Source: Megasphaera sp. (lineage in GTDB: Bacteria; Bacillota; Negativicutes; Veillonellales; Megasphaeraceae). Taken from it: 43,445 nucleotides of DNA. Below are positions 1 through 9,283 of the stretch, one piece after another (positions within the stretch are counted from its first letter, which is position 1; each line of letters starts with the position of its first letter). The notes under the pieces were generated by a model. It ran no database searches and was not told the origin of the DNA. It was given only the letters and a program-made list of their open reading frames with translations. The DNA lies in assembly GCA_022649055.1 (NCBI GenBank), contig JALCNL010000007.1:1-43445 (forward strand), given 5' to 3'. Made by a program: the position numbers and the translations under genes.

Positions 1-1050
1 CCGGCGGGAGGCGCACTGGCAGTGGATCGTGTTCCTTTCAGCCAGATGGTTACGGAGCGGCTGAAAAATCATCCGCTGGTTACCGTACGGCATGAGGAGA
101 TAACGAAAATTCCCGAGGATCAGGTGTGTATCATTGCGACAGGACCTCTTACTAGCGAGGGTTTGGCTGAAACGATCCGTACGATGACGGGTGCCGATTA
201 TTTTCATTTTCATGATGCGGCGGCGCCGATTGTTTCGGTCGATTCTTTGGATATGACGAAGGTATATCGGGCAGCCCGCTATGGAAAAGGCGGAGCCGAT
301 TATCTCAACTGCCCGTTTACGGAAGAAGAATATAAAGCATTTTGGCAGGCTTTGACTACTGCCGAATGTACGGAACTTAAAGAATTTGAAAAAAACGATG
401 CCGTATTTGAAGGATGTATGCCGGTAGAAATCATGGCTGCCCGCGGTATCGATACGCTGCGTTTTGGACCTATGAAACCCGTAGGGCTCGAACTTCCCGG
501 TACGGATACCATTCCCTATGCTGTGGTGCAGCTCCGTCAGGATAATGGCAGTGCTACCTTATACAACATGGTCGGGTTTCAGACACATCTGAAATGGGGA
601 GAACAAAAAAGAGTGTTCTCCATGATACCGGGGCTGGAACATGCTGAATTCATCCGTTATGGCGTTATGCACCGCAATTCCTATATCAATTCACCGGAAC
701 TGTTGCATGCGACGCTGCAGTACCGCCATAATCCAAAACTTTTTTTTGCAGGACAGTTAACGGGAGTGGAAGGGTATTTGGAATCGGCGGCGATGGGATT
801 GTTGGCAGGAATCAACGCCGTTCGTTTTTTGTCAGATAAAGAGAATATTGTTTTTTCGAAGCGTACAGCTATCGGCGGATTGAGTCAATATATTTCTACC
901 GGCCCTAATGACCATTTTCAACCGATGAATATAAACTTTGGAATTATGGAACCTCTGGGTATAAAAAAACGCATGAAGAAAAAAGAAAAAAATGCACTTT
1001 TGGCCCAACGGGCACTGGAAGAAATAGATGCTGTAAAGGAGAAGATATAG
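1..1050 (+). CDS. trmFO: TrmFO, folate/FAD-dependent tRNA (uracil-5-)-methyltransferase (5' truncated)
   Basis: The open frame runs into the window from the left edge, where [10 protein letters not shown] is read, a stretch conserved in TrmFO (formerly Gid). 349 codons are present against a usual 435-445, so roughly 90 N-terminal residues with the FAD-binding glycine loop lie outside. The [10 protein letters not shown] segment carrying the conserved cysteine and the following [13 protein letters not shown] block are present, as is the late [16 protein letters not shown] motif. The family makes ribothymidine at U54 of the tRNA T-loop, using methylenetetrahydrofolate as carbon donor. The stop codon directly abuts the hslV start, so the two are probably cotranscribed, as in the Bacillus trmFO-codVWX arrangement. 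Identification is firm; only the 5' end is missing. Confidence 0.96.
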   Translation, partial: PAGGALAVDRVPFSQMVTERLKNHPLVTVRHEEITKIPEDQVCIIATGPLTSEGLAETIRTMTGADYFHFHDAAAPIVSVDSLDMTKVYRAARYGKGGADYLNCPFTEEEYKAFWQALTTAECTELKEFEKNDAVFEGCMPVEIMAARGIDTLRFGPMKPVGLELPGTDTIPYAVVQLRQDNGSATLYNMVGFQTHLKWGEQKRVFSMIPGLEHAEFIRYGVMHRNSYINSPELLHATLQYRHNPKLFFAGQLTGVEGYLESAAMGLLAGINAVRFLSDKENIVFSKRTAIGGLSQYISTGPNDHFQPMNINFGIMEPLGIKKRMKKKEKNALLAQRALEEIDAVKEKI

Positions 1051-1590
1051 ATGGATACAGAATTTCATGCTACGACCATCGTGGCTGTACAGAAGAGCGG
1101 TAAGACCGCGATTGCCGGTGATGGCCAGGTTACTATGGGTAATTCGGTTATTATGAAGCAGACAGCACAGAAGGTGCGCCGCCTCTATCATGGCAAAATT
1201 GTCAGCGGATTTGCTGGTTCTGTTGCCGATGCGTTTACATTATTTGATCATTTTGAAGAAAAATTGAATGAACATAATGGGAATCTTGTACGCAGTGCGG
1301 TAGAACTGGCTAAAGATTGGCGTTCAGACAAGATACTGCATAAACTGGAAGCATTATTGCTTGTAGCAGATAACCAACGTATTCTGCTTATATCCGGTAA
1401 TGGAGAGGTTATCGAACCAGATGACGGGATCTTGGCTATTGGTTCCGGCGGCAATTATGCATTGGCATCGGCGCGGGCACTCATGCAGAATACTGATTTA
1501 TCAGCACGGGAAATTGCCGAAAAGTCATTGCATATTGCAGCTGATATCTGCGTATATACGAATCATCATGTTATTGTAGAAGAAATTTAA
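1051..1590 (+). CDS. hslV: HslV (ClpQ/CodW), peptidase subunit of the HslUV protease
   Basis: The 179-aa product matches HslV throughout: TTIVAV near the N-terminus, [52 protein letters not shown] and ICVYTNHH. HslV forms the double hexameric proteolytic core that works with the HslU ATPase in the cytoplasm. In most HslV proteins the catalytic threonine follows the initiator methionine. Here seven residues (MDTEFHA) precede the aligned Thr8-Thr9, resembling the extension of Bacillus CodW, but residue 2 is Asp rather than the Ser reported as nucleophile there. No other in-frame start would expose Thr8. The gene starts one base after trmFO stops, and hslU follows after 17 bp. Confidence 0.95.
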   Translation: MDTEFHATTIVAVQKSGKTAIAGDGQVTMGNSVIMKQTAQKVRRLYHGKIVSGFAGSVADAFTLFDHFEEKLNEHNGNLVRSAVELAKDWRSDKILHKLEALLLVADNQRILLISGNGEVIEPDDGILAIGSGGNYALASARALMQNTDLSAREIAEKSLHIAADICVYTNHHVIVEEI

Positions 1591-1607
1591 GAAAAGAGGA
1601 ACAGTAT

Positions 1608-3023
1608 ATGTACGACATGGAATTAACACCAAAACAAATTGTTGCGGAACTTGATAAATATATTGTCGGCCAAGGGGAAGCAAAAAAGTCTGTAGCAATT
1701 GCATTGCGTAATCGCTGGCGCCGCAAGCATCTGAGCGAAGATATGCAGGAAGAAATTATTCCTAAAAATATTCTCCTTATCGGACCGACTGGTGTAGGTA
1801 AGACAGAGATTGCCAGACGGTTGGCACGCCTTGTAGGGGCTCCGTTTATTAAGGTGGAAGCAACAAAGTATACGGAAGTAGGTTATGTAGGACGTGATGT
1901 AGAACAGATTATTCGAGACTTGGTAGCTAATGCTATCCGTATGGTGGAAGAACAAGAAAGCCAAACATATAAGGTAAAGGCAGAGGAAGAAGCGAATAAA
2001 CGGATTCTGCAGGTTTTTTGGCCGAAAAAAACAACAGAAGAAAAACTGCGCAATCCCATGGATATTATTTTTGGAAATGAGGAAGAAAAAAAGGGCGAAG
2101 AAAAGAAAAGTGAAGAAACACCAAAACAATTAGAAAGTGTGCAACCTGATCGCCGGCAGAAAATGTATGAAGAAATTTGTGCACATAAAATGGATGACCG
2201 GGAAATTGAAATAGAGGTCGCAGAACAAGATAAAGCAATCCAAGGCATTTTGACAGGAAATTCCACGGAAGAATTAACAAATAATTTTCAGGAAATGCTT
2301 GGCAGTATTATGCCTAAAAAGAAAAAGAAAAAGAGAATGACAGTCAGCAAAGCACGTGAAATTTTCAAGGAAGAAGAACTGGAAAAGTGTTTGGATATGG
2401 ATGTCATTGTTGATAAGGCGATTGAAGCTACGGAGCAGGCAGGAATTGTTTTTATTGATGAATTTGATAAAATTGCCGAAAAAGGACGCAACAACGGACC
2501 CGATGTATCTCGAGAAGGGGTGCAGAGAGATATCCTGCCGATCGTGGAAGGCGCAACGGTCAATACCAAATATGGTCCGGTTAAGACCGATCATATCCTG
2601 TTCATAGCAGCCGGGGCATTCCATGTGTCGAAACCATCTGATTTAATCCCGGAATTACAGGGGCGGTTCCCTATTCGGGTTGAACTGCAGTCGCTTACGG
2701 TAGAAGATTTTCGGAAAATTCTTACGGAACCTGATCAATCGTTGGTAAAACAGTATATCGCATTGCTTTCGACAGAGGGAATCGAGTTGGAATTTACGGA
2801 GGATGGTATCGATACAATTGCCGAATTTGCTTATAAAGTTAACTTAGAAACAGAAAATATCGGAGCCCGCCGTCTTCATACGATTTTAGAAAAAATTTTA
2901 GAGGATGTAGCATATGAAGCTCCTGATGTCGATGATACACATATCGTTATCAATAGTGCGTTTGTTACAAACAAATTGAATGATGTAGTACAGAATGTTG
3001 ATTTGAGTCATTACATTTTGTAA
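1608..3023 (+). CDS. hslU: HslU (ClpY/CodX), ATPase subunit of the HslUV protease
   Basis: The 471-aa AAA+ unfoldase feeds substrates to HslV. It starts with the LTPKQIVAELDKYIVGQ signature. Walker A (GPTGVGKT) is at residues 59-66 and Walker B (VFIDEFDKIA) near 280-287. Between them lies a Lys/Glu-rich I-domain (about residues 115-245) typical of HslU. The sensor-2 motif GARRLHTILEKILED is near the end, and the C-terminus VDLSHYIL fits the tail that docks into HslV. A weak purine-rich site (gaaaagagga) precedes the ATG. Unlike the Bacillus cod operon, no codY follows; the next gene is an rRNA methyltransferase 38 bp away. Confidence 0.96.
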   Translation: MYDMELTPKQIVAELDKYIVGQGEAKKSVAIALRNRWRRKHLSEDMQEEIIPKNILLIGPTGVGKTEIARRLARLVGAPFIKVEATKYTEVGYVGRDVEQIIRDLVANAIRMVEEQESQTYKVKAEEEANKRILQVFWPKKTTEEKLRNPMDIIFGNEEEKKGEEKKSEETPKQLESVQPDRRQKMYEEICAHKMDDREIEIEVAEQDKAIQGILTGNSTEELTNNFQEMLGSIMPKKKKKKRMTVSKAREIFKEEELEKCLDMDVIVDKAIEATEQAGIVFIDEFDKIAEKGRNNGPDVSREGVQRDILPIVEGATVNTKYGPVKTDHILFIAAGAFHVSKPSDLIPELQGRFPIRVELQSLTVEDFRKILTEPDQSLVKQYIALLSTEGIELEFTEDGIDTIAEFAYKVNLETENIGARRLHTILEKILEDVAYEAPDVDDTHIVINSAFVTNKLNDVVQNVDLSHYIL

Positions 3024-3061
3024 GGCATATATACGGTTCCAGAAACGGTTGAAGGAGAATT

Positions 3062-4285
3062 ATGAGAAGTTATGCAAAATTGTATTTGACCCGTAAAGGG
3101 GAAAAAGCTGCCAAAGGCGGTCATCCGTGGGTTTATGGGGAAGAAGTTACCCATGTGGAAGGGGAGTACAAAACAGGAGATATTGTTGATGTTTTCAGTG
3201 AAAAGGGGCGTTATCTGGGAACTGGCTTTGCTAATGATATTTCTAAAATTCGTGTACGAATTCTGTCGACAAATGCCAATGATCGTTTTGATGAAGCATT
3301 TTGGCAGCGGCGCGTGCAGTATGCACTGGAGTATCGGCGTGCTGTCATGGGTACGGTTGATTTTTCTTGTTGCCGTCTTATTTTCGGTGATGCCGATCAA
3401 ATGCCGGGACTGACAGTGGATCGGTATAATGATATATTAGTCGTACAGACTTTATGTTATGGCATGGATCAAATAAAATCCATTATATTCAAAGCCTTGC
3501 TGGAAGGCATGGCGGCAATGGGAGAAACCATACGGGGGATTTACGAACGGAACGATGTAAAGGTGCGGGAATTAGATGGGATGGAACAGTATAAAGGCTG
3601 GTATACGTCACCATCGGTGTCTGCATCAGGAATGCCGGTTACGACGATTGATGAAAACGGAATTTTGTATGAAGTAGATGTGGAAAATGGTCAAAAGACA
3701 GGATTTTTTCTTGACCAGAAATATAATCGCAAGGCTGTGGGAAAACTTGCAGCCGGTCGTCATGTACTGGATTGTTTTACCCATACGGGAGCCTTTGCTT
3801 TAAATGCAGCCCGAGGAGGTGCAGCCGTTGTCACGGCTGTTGATGTATCGGAGGACGCGGTTCGCATGACGGAAGAAAATGTTCGAAGAAATGGTATGGA
3901 AGCTGTTGTTACGGTACAGCAGGCAAATGTCTTTGATCTTTTGACACGACTGGTAGAAGAAAAGAATCATCTTTACGATTTTATTATTCTGGATCCGCCG
4001 GCGTTTACAAAATCGGGACATACCGTGCATAATGCGATGCGCGGTTATAAAGAAATCAATTTAAAAGCAATGCGCTTGCTGCCGAGAGGCGGGTATTTGG
4101 CCACGTGTTCTTGTTCTCATTTTATGAGAGAAGATTTATTTCGGCGGACGCTGCATGAAGCCGCTGCCGATGCCGGAGTATCGCTGCGGCAGATAGAGGC
4201 GCGGCAGCAATCTCCCGATCATCCCATTCTTTGGAATGTACCGGAAACAAATTATCTGAAATTTTATTTATTTCAAGTGGTTTAA
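3062..4285 (+). CDS. rlmI: RlmI-type class I SAM-dependent 23S rRNA (cytosine-C5) methyltransferase
   Basis: The 407-aa protein has an N-terminal PUA-like RNA-binding domain (LTRKGEKAAKGGHPWVYGEE, residues ~8-27) and a C-terminal Rossmann methyltransferase. Visible motifs are TGFFLDQKYNR, DCFTHTGAFAL (SAM motif I), VDVSEDAV, DPPAFTKSG (motif IV) and CSCSHFM (cysteine motif). This layout matches RlmI/YccW, which makes m5C1962 in E. coli 23S rRNA; whether the same base is modified here is inference. It is the last gene before a strong terminator and probably belongs to the trmFO-hslVU transcript. The site gaaggagaat precedes the ATG. Confidence 0.88.
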   Translation: MRSYAKLYLTRKGEKAAKGGHPWVYGEEVTHVEGEYKTGDIVDVFSEKGRYLGTGFANDISKIRVRILSTNANDRFDEAFWQRRVQYALEYRRAVMGTVDFSCCRLIFGDADQMPGLTVDRYNDILVVQTLCYGMDQIKSIIFKALLEGMAAMGETIRGIYERNDVKVRELDGMEQYKGWYTSPSVSASGMPVTTIDENGILYEVDVENGQKTGFFLDQKYNRKAVGKLAAGRHVLDCFTHTGAFALNAARGGAAVVTAVDVSEDAVRMTEENVRRNGMEAVVTVQQANVFDLLTRLVEEKNHLYDFIILDPPAFTKSGHTVHNAMRGYKEINLKAMRLLPRGGYLATCSCSHFMREDLFRRTLHEAAADAGVSLRQIEARQQSPDHPILWNVPETNYLKFYLFQVV

Positions 4286-4335
4286 TACGAAAAGAACGTT
4301 ACTGAAATATATGTAACGTTCTTTTCGTATTTTTA
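4285..4335 (+). terminator. Intrinsic terminator after rlmI
   Basis: An 18-bp perfect stem (4285-4302 paired with 4313-4330) is followed by a short T run. It overlaps the last base of the rlmI stop codon and closes the trmFO-hslVU-rlmI unit. The arms are symmetric and the left arm has an A-rich start, so it could act on both strands. Confidence 0.9.
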
Positions 4336-4393
4336 CATTTTAAAAATTAATTTCATAAATTTTGTTAAATGTAATGATTTTAACAAATAAATA

Positions 4394-4402
4394 TGCTATA
4401 AT
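4394..4402 (+). promoter_or_regulatory. Extended -10 promoter for the permease gene
   Basis: TGCTATAAT at 4394-4402 is a perfect extended -10 element (TGn plus TATAAT at 4397-4402). No good -35 box is visible at the right spacing. It lies 64 bp before the permease ATG, in the AT-rich gap after the rlmI terminator. Confidence 0.6.
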
Positions 4403-4465
4403 ATGGAGCATTACAAGCTTCTTCGATAGATATGCATCACATTTAATTATACGGAGGTGGTTTTT

Positions 4466-5824
4466 ATGGAAGAGAAGGGGCTGCAGAAAAAATACGGACT
4501 GGCTACAGCTGTTGCGATGGTTATCGGTATTGTTATAGGCAGCGGCGTATTTTTTAAGGCAGAAAAGATTTTGCAGGCGACGGGTGGAGATCTAGGAGAA
4601 GGGATTCTTTCCTGGATTATCGGTGGCATTATTATGGTCGTTTGCGCTTATGTATTTGCAACTTTGGCGACGCGTCATGAAAAAGTAAATGGTGTAGTCG
4701 ACTATGCCGAAGATATGGTCGGTACGAAGTATGGGTATTTTATCGGTTGGTTTTTCGCAGTTATTTATTTTCCTACCTTGACTTCTGTATTGGCGTGGGT
4801 GTCGGCCCGATATTTTGGTGTTCTCATGGGCTGGGATATCGTTGGTGGAGAAACAATGACACTGGCGGCATTTTTCTTGATTGCCGTATTTTGCATGAAC
4901 ACGTTATCACCTAAGATTGCTGGTAAATTTCAAGTTTCGACGACAGTAATCAAACTTATTCCACTGTTTTTGATGGCTGTGCTGGGAACAATTGCGGGTC
5001 TCCACAGTGGTATTCTCGTGGAAAACTTTTCACAGGCCGCAGTGACGACGACTAGTTCGCAGCATCCTTTATTTACGGCTGTTGTGGCTACATCTTTTGC
5101 ATATGAAGGATGGATTATTGCAACAAGCATCAATTCTGAATTGAAAGATGCTAAGAAAAATCTGCCTAAGGCACTGACCTTTGGCACCTTATTTATTGTA
5201 TTGACATATGTATTGTATTATATAGGTCTTGCAGGAACTGTGGAAAATGCCGTTATGATGAAAAATGGGGAACAAGGGGCGAAAATCGCTTTCATGTCTG
5301 TTTTTTCCAATATTGGTGGCACTGTTTTGTTTGTTTTTGTCGTTATTTCCTGTCTGGGTACCTTGAATGGCCTTATGATGGGATGTGTCCGAGGCCTGTA
5401 TGCATTGGCGGCGCGGAATATGGGACCTAACCCGGCGACGTTTAAGCAAGTCGATACACGTACTGATATGCCGGTAAATGCTTGTGTTATGGGATTAGGG
5501 CTGGCAGCTTTATGGCTTTTATATTTTTACGGGGCCAATTTAGTGAAAGTTCCCTGGTTTGGCTGGTTCAGCTTTGACAGCAGTGAACTTCCGATTGTCA
5601 CTATTTATGCGATGTATATTCCTATCTTTGTTCAAATGATGCGCAAAGAAAAGGATTTAGGTAGTATACGCCGTTATGTTATGCCGTTTTTCGCTATTTG
5701 CTGTTGTCTATTTATGGTCGTTGCGGCTTTTTATGCTCACAGCAAATCCATGGCTGGATATTTAATTATCTTTGCAGTGATTATGATTTGCGGTGCAGTC
5801 TTTAACCGGGCCGGCAAACATTAG
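4466..5824 (+). CDS. APC-superfamily amino acid permease
   Basis: The 452-aa protein has about 12 hydrophobic segments. Its N-terminus carries the APC signature GLATAVAMVIGIVIGSGVFF (the glycine-rich unwound part of TM1), followed by LSWIIGGIIMVVCAYVFATLA (TM2) and later ATSFAYEGWIIATSINSELKDAKKNLPKAL, typical of LAT/GerK-like APC members. The substrate cannot be read from sequence; proton- or exchange-driven uptake of an amino acid at the inner membrane is the family expectation. A GTG at 4457 would add three residues, but the site ggaggtgg (4453-4460) fits the ATG at 4466. It is a single-gene unit with its own promoter and a strong terminator. Confidence 0.88.
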   Translation: MEEKGLQKKYGLATAVAMVIGIVIGSGVFFKAEKILQATGGDLGEGILSWIIGGIIMVVCAYVFATLATRHEKVNGVVDYAEDMVGTKYGYFIGWFFAVIYFPTLTSVLAWVSARYFGVLMGWDIVGGETMTLAAFFLIAVFCMNTLSPKIAGKFQVSTTVIKLIPLFLMAVLGTIAGLHSGILVENFSQAAVTTTSSQHPLFTAVVATSFAYEGWIIATSINSELKDAKKNLPKALTFGTLFIVLTYVLYYIGLAGTVENAVMMKNGEQGAKIAFMSVFSNIGGTVLFVFVVISCLGTLNGLMMGCVRGLYALAARNMGPNPATFKQVDTRTDMPVNACVMGLGLAALWLLYFYGANLVKVPWFGWFSFDSSELPIVTIYAMYIPIFVQMMRKEKDLGSIRRYVMPFFAICCCLFMVVAAFYAHSKSMAGYLIIFAVIMICGAVFNRAGKH

Positions 5825-5858
5825 TATTCACATGATTTCGGTAAAGTATGGCTATATC

Positions 5859-5885
5859 GGCAGATTCTTCGGAATCTGCCTTTTT
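5859..5885 (+). terminator. Intrinsic terminator after the APC permease
   Basis: A 9-bp perfect stem (5859-5867 with 5872-5880) is capped by a TTCG tetraloop and followed by five T. This is a textbook strong terminator. Confidence 0.95.
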
Positions 5886-5959
5886 CGTGCATCAGAGATT
5901 ATTTCGATATACGGCTATATTTATGATGCAGATAATAGGGATGTATGATGATAAGTATG

Positions 5960-5987
5960 TTGCCATTTTTCCTGTATTTGTTATAAT
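5960..5987 (+). promoter_or_regulatory. Sigma-70 type promoter for thrC
   Basis: TTGCCA (5960-5965) and TATAAT (5982-5987) are 16 bp apart, with TG one base before the -10 (extended -10). The ATG of thrC is about 50 bp downstream. No T-box or attenuator structure is seen in the short leader. Confidence 0.8.
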
Positions 5988-6039
5988 AAAATGTACACGT
6001 ATTCTAAACTATGTGTAAACAAAGGAGGATTTTACTACT

Positions 6040-7542
6040 ATGAATTTTAGGAGCACACGTTCATCTGAAAAGGTTTCTCCGTCGTACGCATTATTACACG
6101 GCTTGGCACAGGATGGCGGGTTATATGTACCGTCAGTATTTCCCGAAGGAGTCTTGTCGTACACCGATTTGAAGAATAAGAAGTACCAAGAAATTGCTGA
6201 AGTCGTGTTATCTTATTTCTTTACTAATTTTACCGATGAAGAACGTAAGACGATGATAGGGAATGCTTATAATGATGTGAATTTTGCAGACAACCGCATC
6301 GTACCGCTCCATTCTATAGATACAGCATTAAGTATTACCGAATTGTTCCATGGCCGTACGCTGGCATTTAAAGATTTGGCATTATCTCTATTTCCTTATT
6401 TACTTACAGCAGCTAAAAAGCAAGAAAAAGAAGAACGAGAAATTTTAATACTTACGGCAACCAGCGGGGATACCGGAAAAGCAGCGCTGGAAGGATTCAA
6501 AGATGTTGAAGGTACAAATATCATGGTCTTTTATCCAAGCCTGGGCGTGAGTCCGATGCAAAAACAGCAAATGCAGAAACAGGAAGGAAACAATGTAAAC
6601 GTAGCGGCTATTCATGGTAATTTTGATGACGCACAAAGTTTCCTGAAACGTGTGTTTACTAATGAAGAAGTCAATGCATATGCCAATGAAAAGGGAGTTC
6701 TTTTCTCTAGTGCGAATTCCATTAATATTGGACGTCTTCTACCGCAGATCGTTTATTATGTGTCAACCTATGTGTCGTTGGTTGATTCTGGCTGTATTGA
6801 AGAAGGTGAAGCATTTGATGTTGTTGTGCCGACGGGTAATTTTGGCAATATTCTGGCAGGATATTTTGCTAAAAAGATGGGAATACCTGTTGCACAGTTT
6901 ATTTGTGCATCCAATGAAAATAAGGTACTGGCCGATTTCTTTGAAACCGGTGTATATGATATGAAACGCAAATTTTTTACAACGGCCAGTCCGTCTATGG
7001 ATATTTTGCTTTCCAGTAATTTTGAACGCTTTCTTTTCTATGTTGCCGGTGAGGATAGTGCCAAGGTGGCGGCTTGGGAAAAAGATTTGCAAAAAACTGG
7101 CAAGATGGCTGTCAGTGCCGAAGAATTAAAGTCTTTACGTGAAGAATTTTCCGGCGGTTGGATCGATGATGATGAAACCCGAGCGGTAATCAACCATGTC
7201 TATAATGATTTTGGATATCTTCTTGATCCGCATACGGCAGTTGCTTACGGTGTTTACCTGAATCGCCGGAAACAAGGTCTGGCACAGCGGCATACGGTTA
7301 TTATGGCGACAGCTCATCCATATAAATTTCCACCGGTCATTTGTGACGCATTGGCATTGGGACAGAAGGATAATCCTTTTGATATGTTGGAAACCATTGC
7401 GTCATGTACCGGCATATATCTGCCCAAGGCACTGGCTGAATTGGAAATGAAGCCTGTTCGTTTTGCCGATACGATTGAAAAGGAAGAAATGAGACAAGCT
7501 GTTTTGTCTTTTGTAGATGCGATACATGCCGAACACATGTAG
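6040..7542 (+). CDS. thrC: Threonine synthase (PLP-dependent)
   Basis: The 500-aa protein matches the long (E. coli/yeast-like) threonine synthases. It begins MNFRSTRSSE, with GLAQDGGLYVP shortly after. The PLP lysine is K111 in LFHGRTLAFKDLALSL, and the phosphate-binding segments TATSGDTGKAAL and VPTGNFGNILAGYFAKKMG are present. It converts O-phosphohomoserine to threonine and phosphate in the cytoplasm. Its promoter is about 50 bp upstream, and aaaggagg (6021-6027) precedes the ATG. No hom or thrB is adjacent. An EamA-type exporter gene follows after 29 bp and may be cotranscribed. Confidence 0.95.
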   Translation: MNFRSTRSSEKVSPSYALLHGLAQDGGLYVPSVFPEGVLSYTDLKNKKYQEIAEVVLSYFFTNFTDEERKTMIGNAYNDVNFADNRIVPLHSIDTALSITELFHGRTLAFKDLALSLFPYLLTAAKKQEKEEREILILTATSGDTGKAALEGFKDVEGTNIMVFYPSLGVSPMQKQQMQKQEGNNVNVAAIHGNFDDAQSFLKRVFTNEEVNAYANEKGVLFSSANSINIGRLLPQIVYYVSTYVSLVDSGCIEEGEAFDVVVPTGNFGNILAGYFAKKMGIPVAQFICASNENKVLADFFETGVYDMKRKFFTTASPSMDILLSSNFERFLFYVAGEDSAKVAAWEKDLQKTGKMAVSAEELKSLREEFSGGWIDDDETRAVINHVYNDFGYLLDPHTAVAYGVYLNRRKQGLAQRHTVIMATAHPYKFPPVICDALALGQKDNPFDMLETIASCTGIYLPKALAELEMKPVRFADTIEKEEMRQAVLSFVDAIHAEHM

Positions 7543-7571
7543 AGCAGGTATAAAAATAAAGAGGGGATTAT

Positions 7572-8447
7572 ATGAATAAAGGGGTCATCATGGCGCTTAT
7601 ATCGGCGTTGGCCTTCAGTATTTTAAACGTTTTCGTCAAAGAATTGAGTTTTACGTTGCCTATTGGAGAAATAGCTTTTTTTCGTGGATTGATCAGCTCT
7701 GTTATCATTGTGGGATTAATGCGTTATCAGCATGTGCATTTATCACACCGGGATGTGCCGACGCTTATTATGCGCGGTGTTTTAGGTGGCATGGGCATGA
7801 TTTGCTTGTTTTATGCTTTGTCGGGAATGCCGCTGGGGGATGTATCTATTTTGTCGCAGCTGTCTGCTTTCTTCGTCGTTATTTTTGCGGCTGTTTTTCT
7901 GCATGATATTTTACCTAAAAAAGCGATGATCCCGATGGCTATGATTGTTATGGGTGCCAGCCTGATCCTGCATCCTTGGAATTACAGCACGTTTAATTCC
8001 TATGCACTTTTTGCATTGGCGCAGGCCGTATTGTCGGCAGCGGTGTATACGACAATCAGCAAATTGACGAATGGCGGCGGTCATCATCAATATGAAGTTG
8101 TTTTTTATTTTTTGATTTGTGCCACTATTTCCGGAGCTATCCTGATGGGAAATGATTATATAGGACCCCAGGGCATCGAATGGCTGTATATTTTAGCAAT
8201 GGGAGTTATATCTGTATTGGCTCAAATTTGGATGACCAATGCCTATGCCTGGACAGATCCGATTGTGGTAAGCTTTATTCAGTATACAGGTGTATTTTTT
8301 AACGCTGTATGGGGATTTTTTGTTTTTGGTGAAATCATGACGATTTTATCTGTAGCCGGTGGTGTGTGTATTATTAGCGGATCCATGTATTTATCTAAGA
8401 TTAAACGCGATCGAGTGATGGATATGCGGGAAACTAAAATACGATAG
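7572..8447 (+). CDS. DMT-superfamily transporter (EamA domains)
   Basis: The 291-aa protein has ten predicted membrane helices in two EamA halves. The N-terminus ALISALAFSILNVFVKEL and the segments FFRGLISSVIIVG and ALSGMPLGDVSILSQLSAFFVVIFA are typical. The second half ends with VSFIQYTGVFFNAVWGFFVFGE. The family exports amino acids, nucleobases or other metabolites, and the substrate is not deducible. Being just downstream of thrC makes threonine or homoserine export a testable guess only. The site gagggg precedes the ATG. Confidence 0.85.
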   Translation: MNKGVIMALISALAFSILNVFVKELSFTLPIGEIAFFRGLISSVIIVGLMRYQHVHLSHRDVPTLIMRGVLGGMGMICLFYALSGMPLGDVSILSQLSAFFVVIFAAVFLHDILPKKAMIPMAMIVMGASLILHPWNYSTFNSYALFALAQAVLSAAVYTTISKLTNGGGHHQYEVVFYFLICATISGAILMGNDYIGPQGIEWLYILAMGVISVLAQIWMTNAYAWTDPIVVSFIQYTGVFFNAVWGFFVFGEIMTILSVAGGVCIISGSMYLSKIKRDRVMDMRETKIR

Positions 8448-8477
8448 CATATATGACTCATGAAAGAGAGATATGTC

Positions 8478-9227
8478 ATGTCAATTCATAAAAGGAAGCT
8501 TAACGAAAACCATATCAAAGCAATTTTCTTTATAGGGTTATTGCTGGTGCTTGCTGGTATATATGCAGCGATTCCCGATTTTTACAGTACCGTATGGGAA
8601 TTGTCTGTCAGCGGCAATATGCATGGTACTATAGCGTATCTTCGGTCTTTTGGCATATGGGCGATGCTGGTCAGCATGATTATTGATATTGTGATTAACA
8701 TTGTAGGATTCTTGCCTTCTATTTTTATTTCGACAGCAAATGGCGTGTTGTTTGGTATCTATGTCGGTACACTGGTGTCTTGGCTGGGAGAAACGATTGG
8801 TGTTATTATCAGTTTTTTCTTTATGCGGACACTGTTTCGTAAAAGTGCGGAAACACTTATCAAGAAAAGTAAAATGCTCAGTAAGCTTGATCGTTACAGT
8901 ACCTTAAAGGCGATGATCGCTGCCCGGGCGGTACCGTATGCTCCTAACGGCCTAGTAACGGCATTAGGGGCGCTGAGCAGTATTAGCTATCGGGATTATG
9001 TTATCGGCTGCTTGATTGGAAAACTGCCCTCTGTGGCGATAGAAGTTATTTTGGGGCATGATGTTGTTAACTATGAAGAACATGCTATGCGGCTTACGAT
9101 AGTGACGATTGCTGTAGTAATTGTGTACGGCGGGCTATGGTATTGGAATCGCCGCCGCAAAACAACGGCTTTGGCAAAGGCTGTAGAGTCTAAAATTGAT
9201 CAAGATCGTAAAAGTCATGATGTATAA
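8478..9227 (+). CDS. TVP38/TMEM64 (VTT domain) membrane protein
   Basis: The 249-aa integral membrane protein has a VTT/SNARE-assoc domain. Its core FLPSIFISTANGVLFGIYVGTLVSWLGETIGVIISFFFMR leads to the hallmark MIAARAVPYAPNGLVTALGALSSISYRDYVIGCLIGKLP. DedA/TVP38 proteins are implicated in lipid scrambling and envelope homeostasis; the role here is unknown. An upstream in-frame ATG (8460) exists, but the site aaagagag (8463-8470) is placed for the ATG at 8478. The stop codon runs into the A-tract of the convergent prfC terminator. It follows the EamA gene by 30 bp. Confidence 0.85.
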   Translation: MSIHKRKLNENHIKAIFFIGLLLVLAGIYAAIPDFYSTVWELSVSGNMHGTIAYLRSFGIWAMLVSMIIDIVINIVGFLPSIFISTANGVLFGIYVGTLVSWLGETIGVIISFFFMRTLFRKSAETLIKKSKMLSKLDRYSTLKAMIAARAVPYAPNGLVTALGALSSISYRDYVIGCLIGKLPSVAIEVILGHDVVNYEEHAMRLTIVTIAVVIVYGGLWYWNRRRKTTALAKAVESKIDQDRKSHDV

Positions 9228-9263
9228 AAAAATCCCCTTTTCTTGACTGGCAGGAAAAGGGGA
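9226..9263 (-). terminator. Intrinsic terminator of prfC (minus strand)
   Basis: A 10-bp stem (9233-9242 with 9254-9263) is followed on the minus strand by seven T (A-tract 9226-9232). The plus-strand side lacks a T run, so it mainly serves prfC, although it overlaps the stop codon of the convergent VTT gene. Confidence 0.85.
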
Positions 9264-9283
9264 ATCGTGTATAAAGAAGACGA

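Noticed and set aside
1623-2624. Several minus-strand frames across hslU
   Set aside because: They lie opposite a well-conserved gene, are rich in Phe/Cys/Ser from antisense Lys/Glu codons, and have no ribosome-binding sites.
5988-6039. Possible T-box or attenuator in the thrC leader
   Set aside because: The leader is only about 50 bases and contains no stem, T-box sequence or threonine-rich leader peptide.
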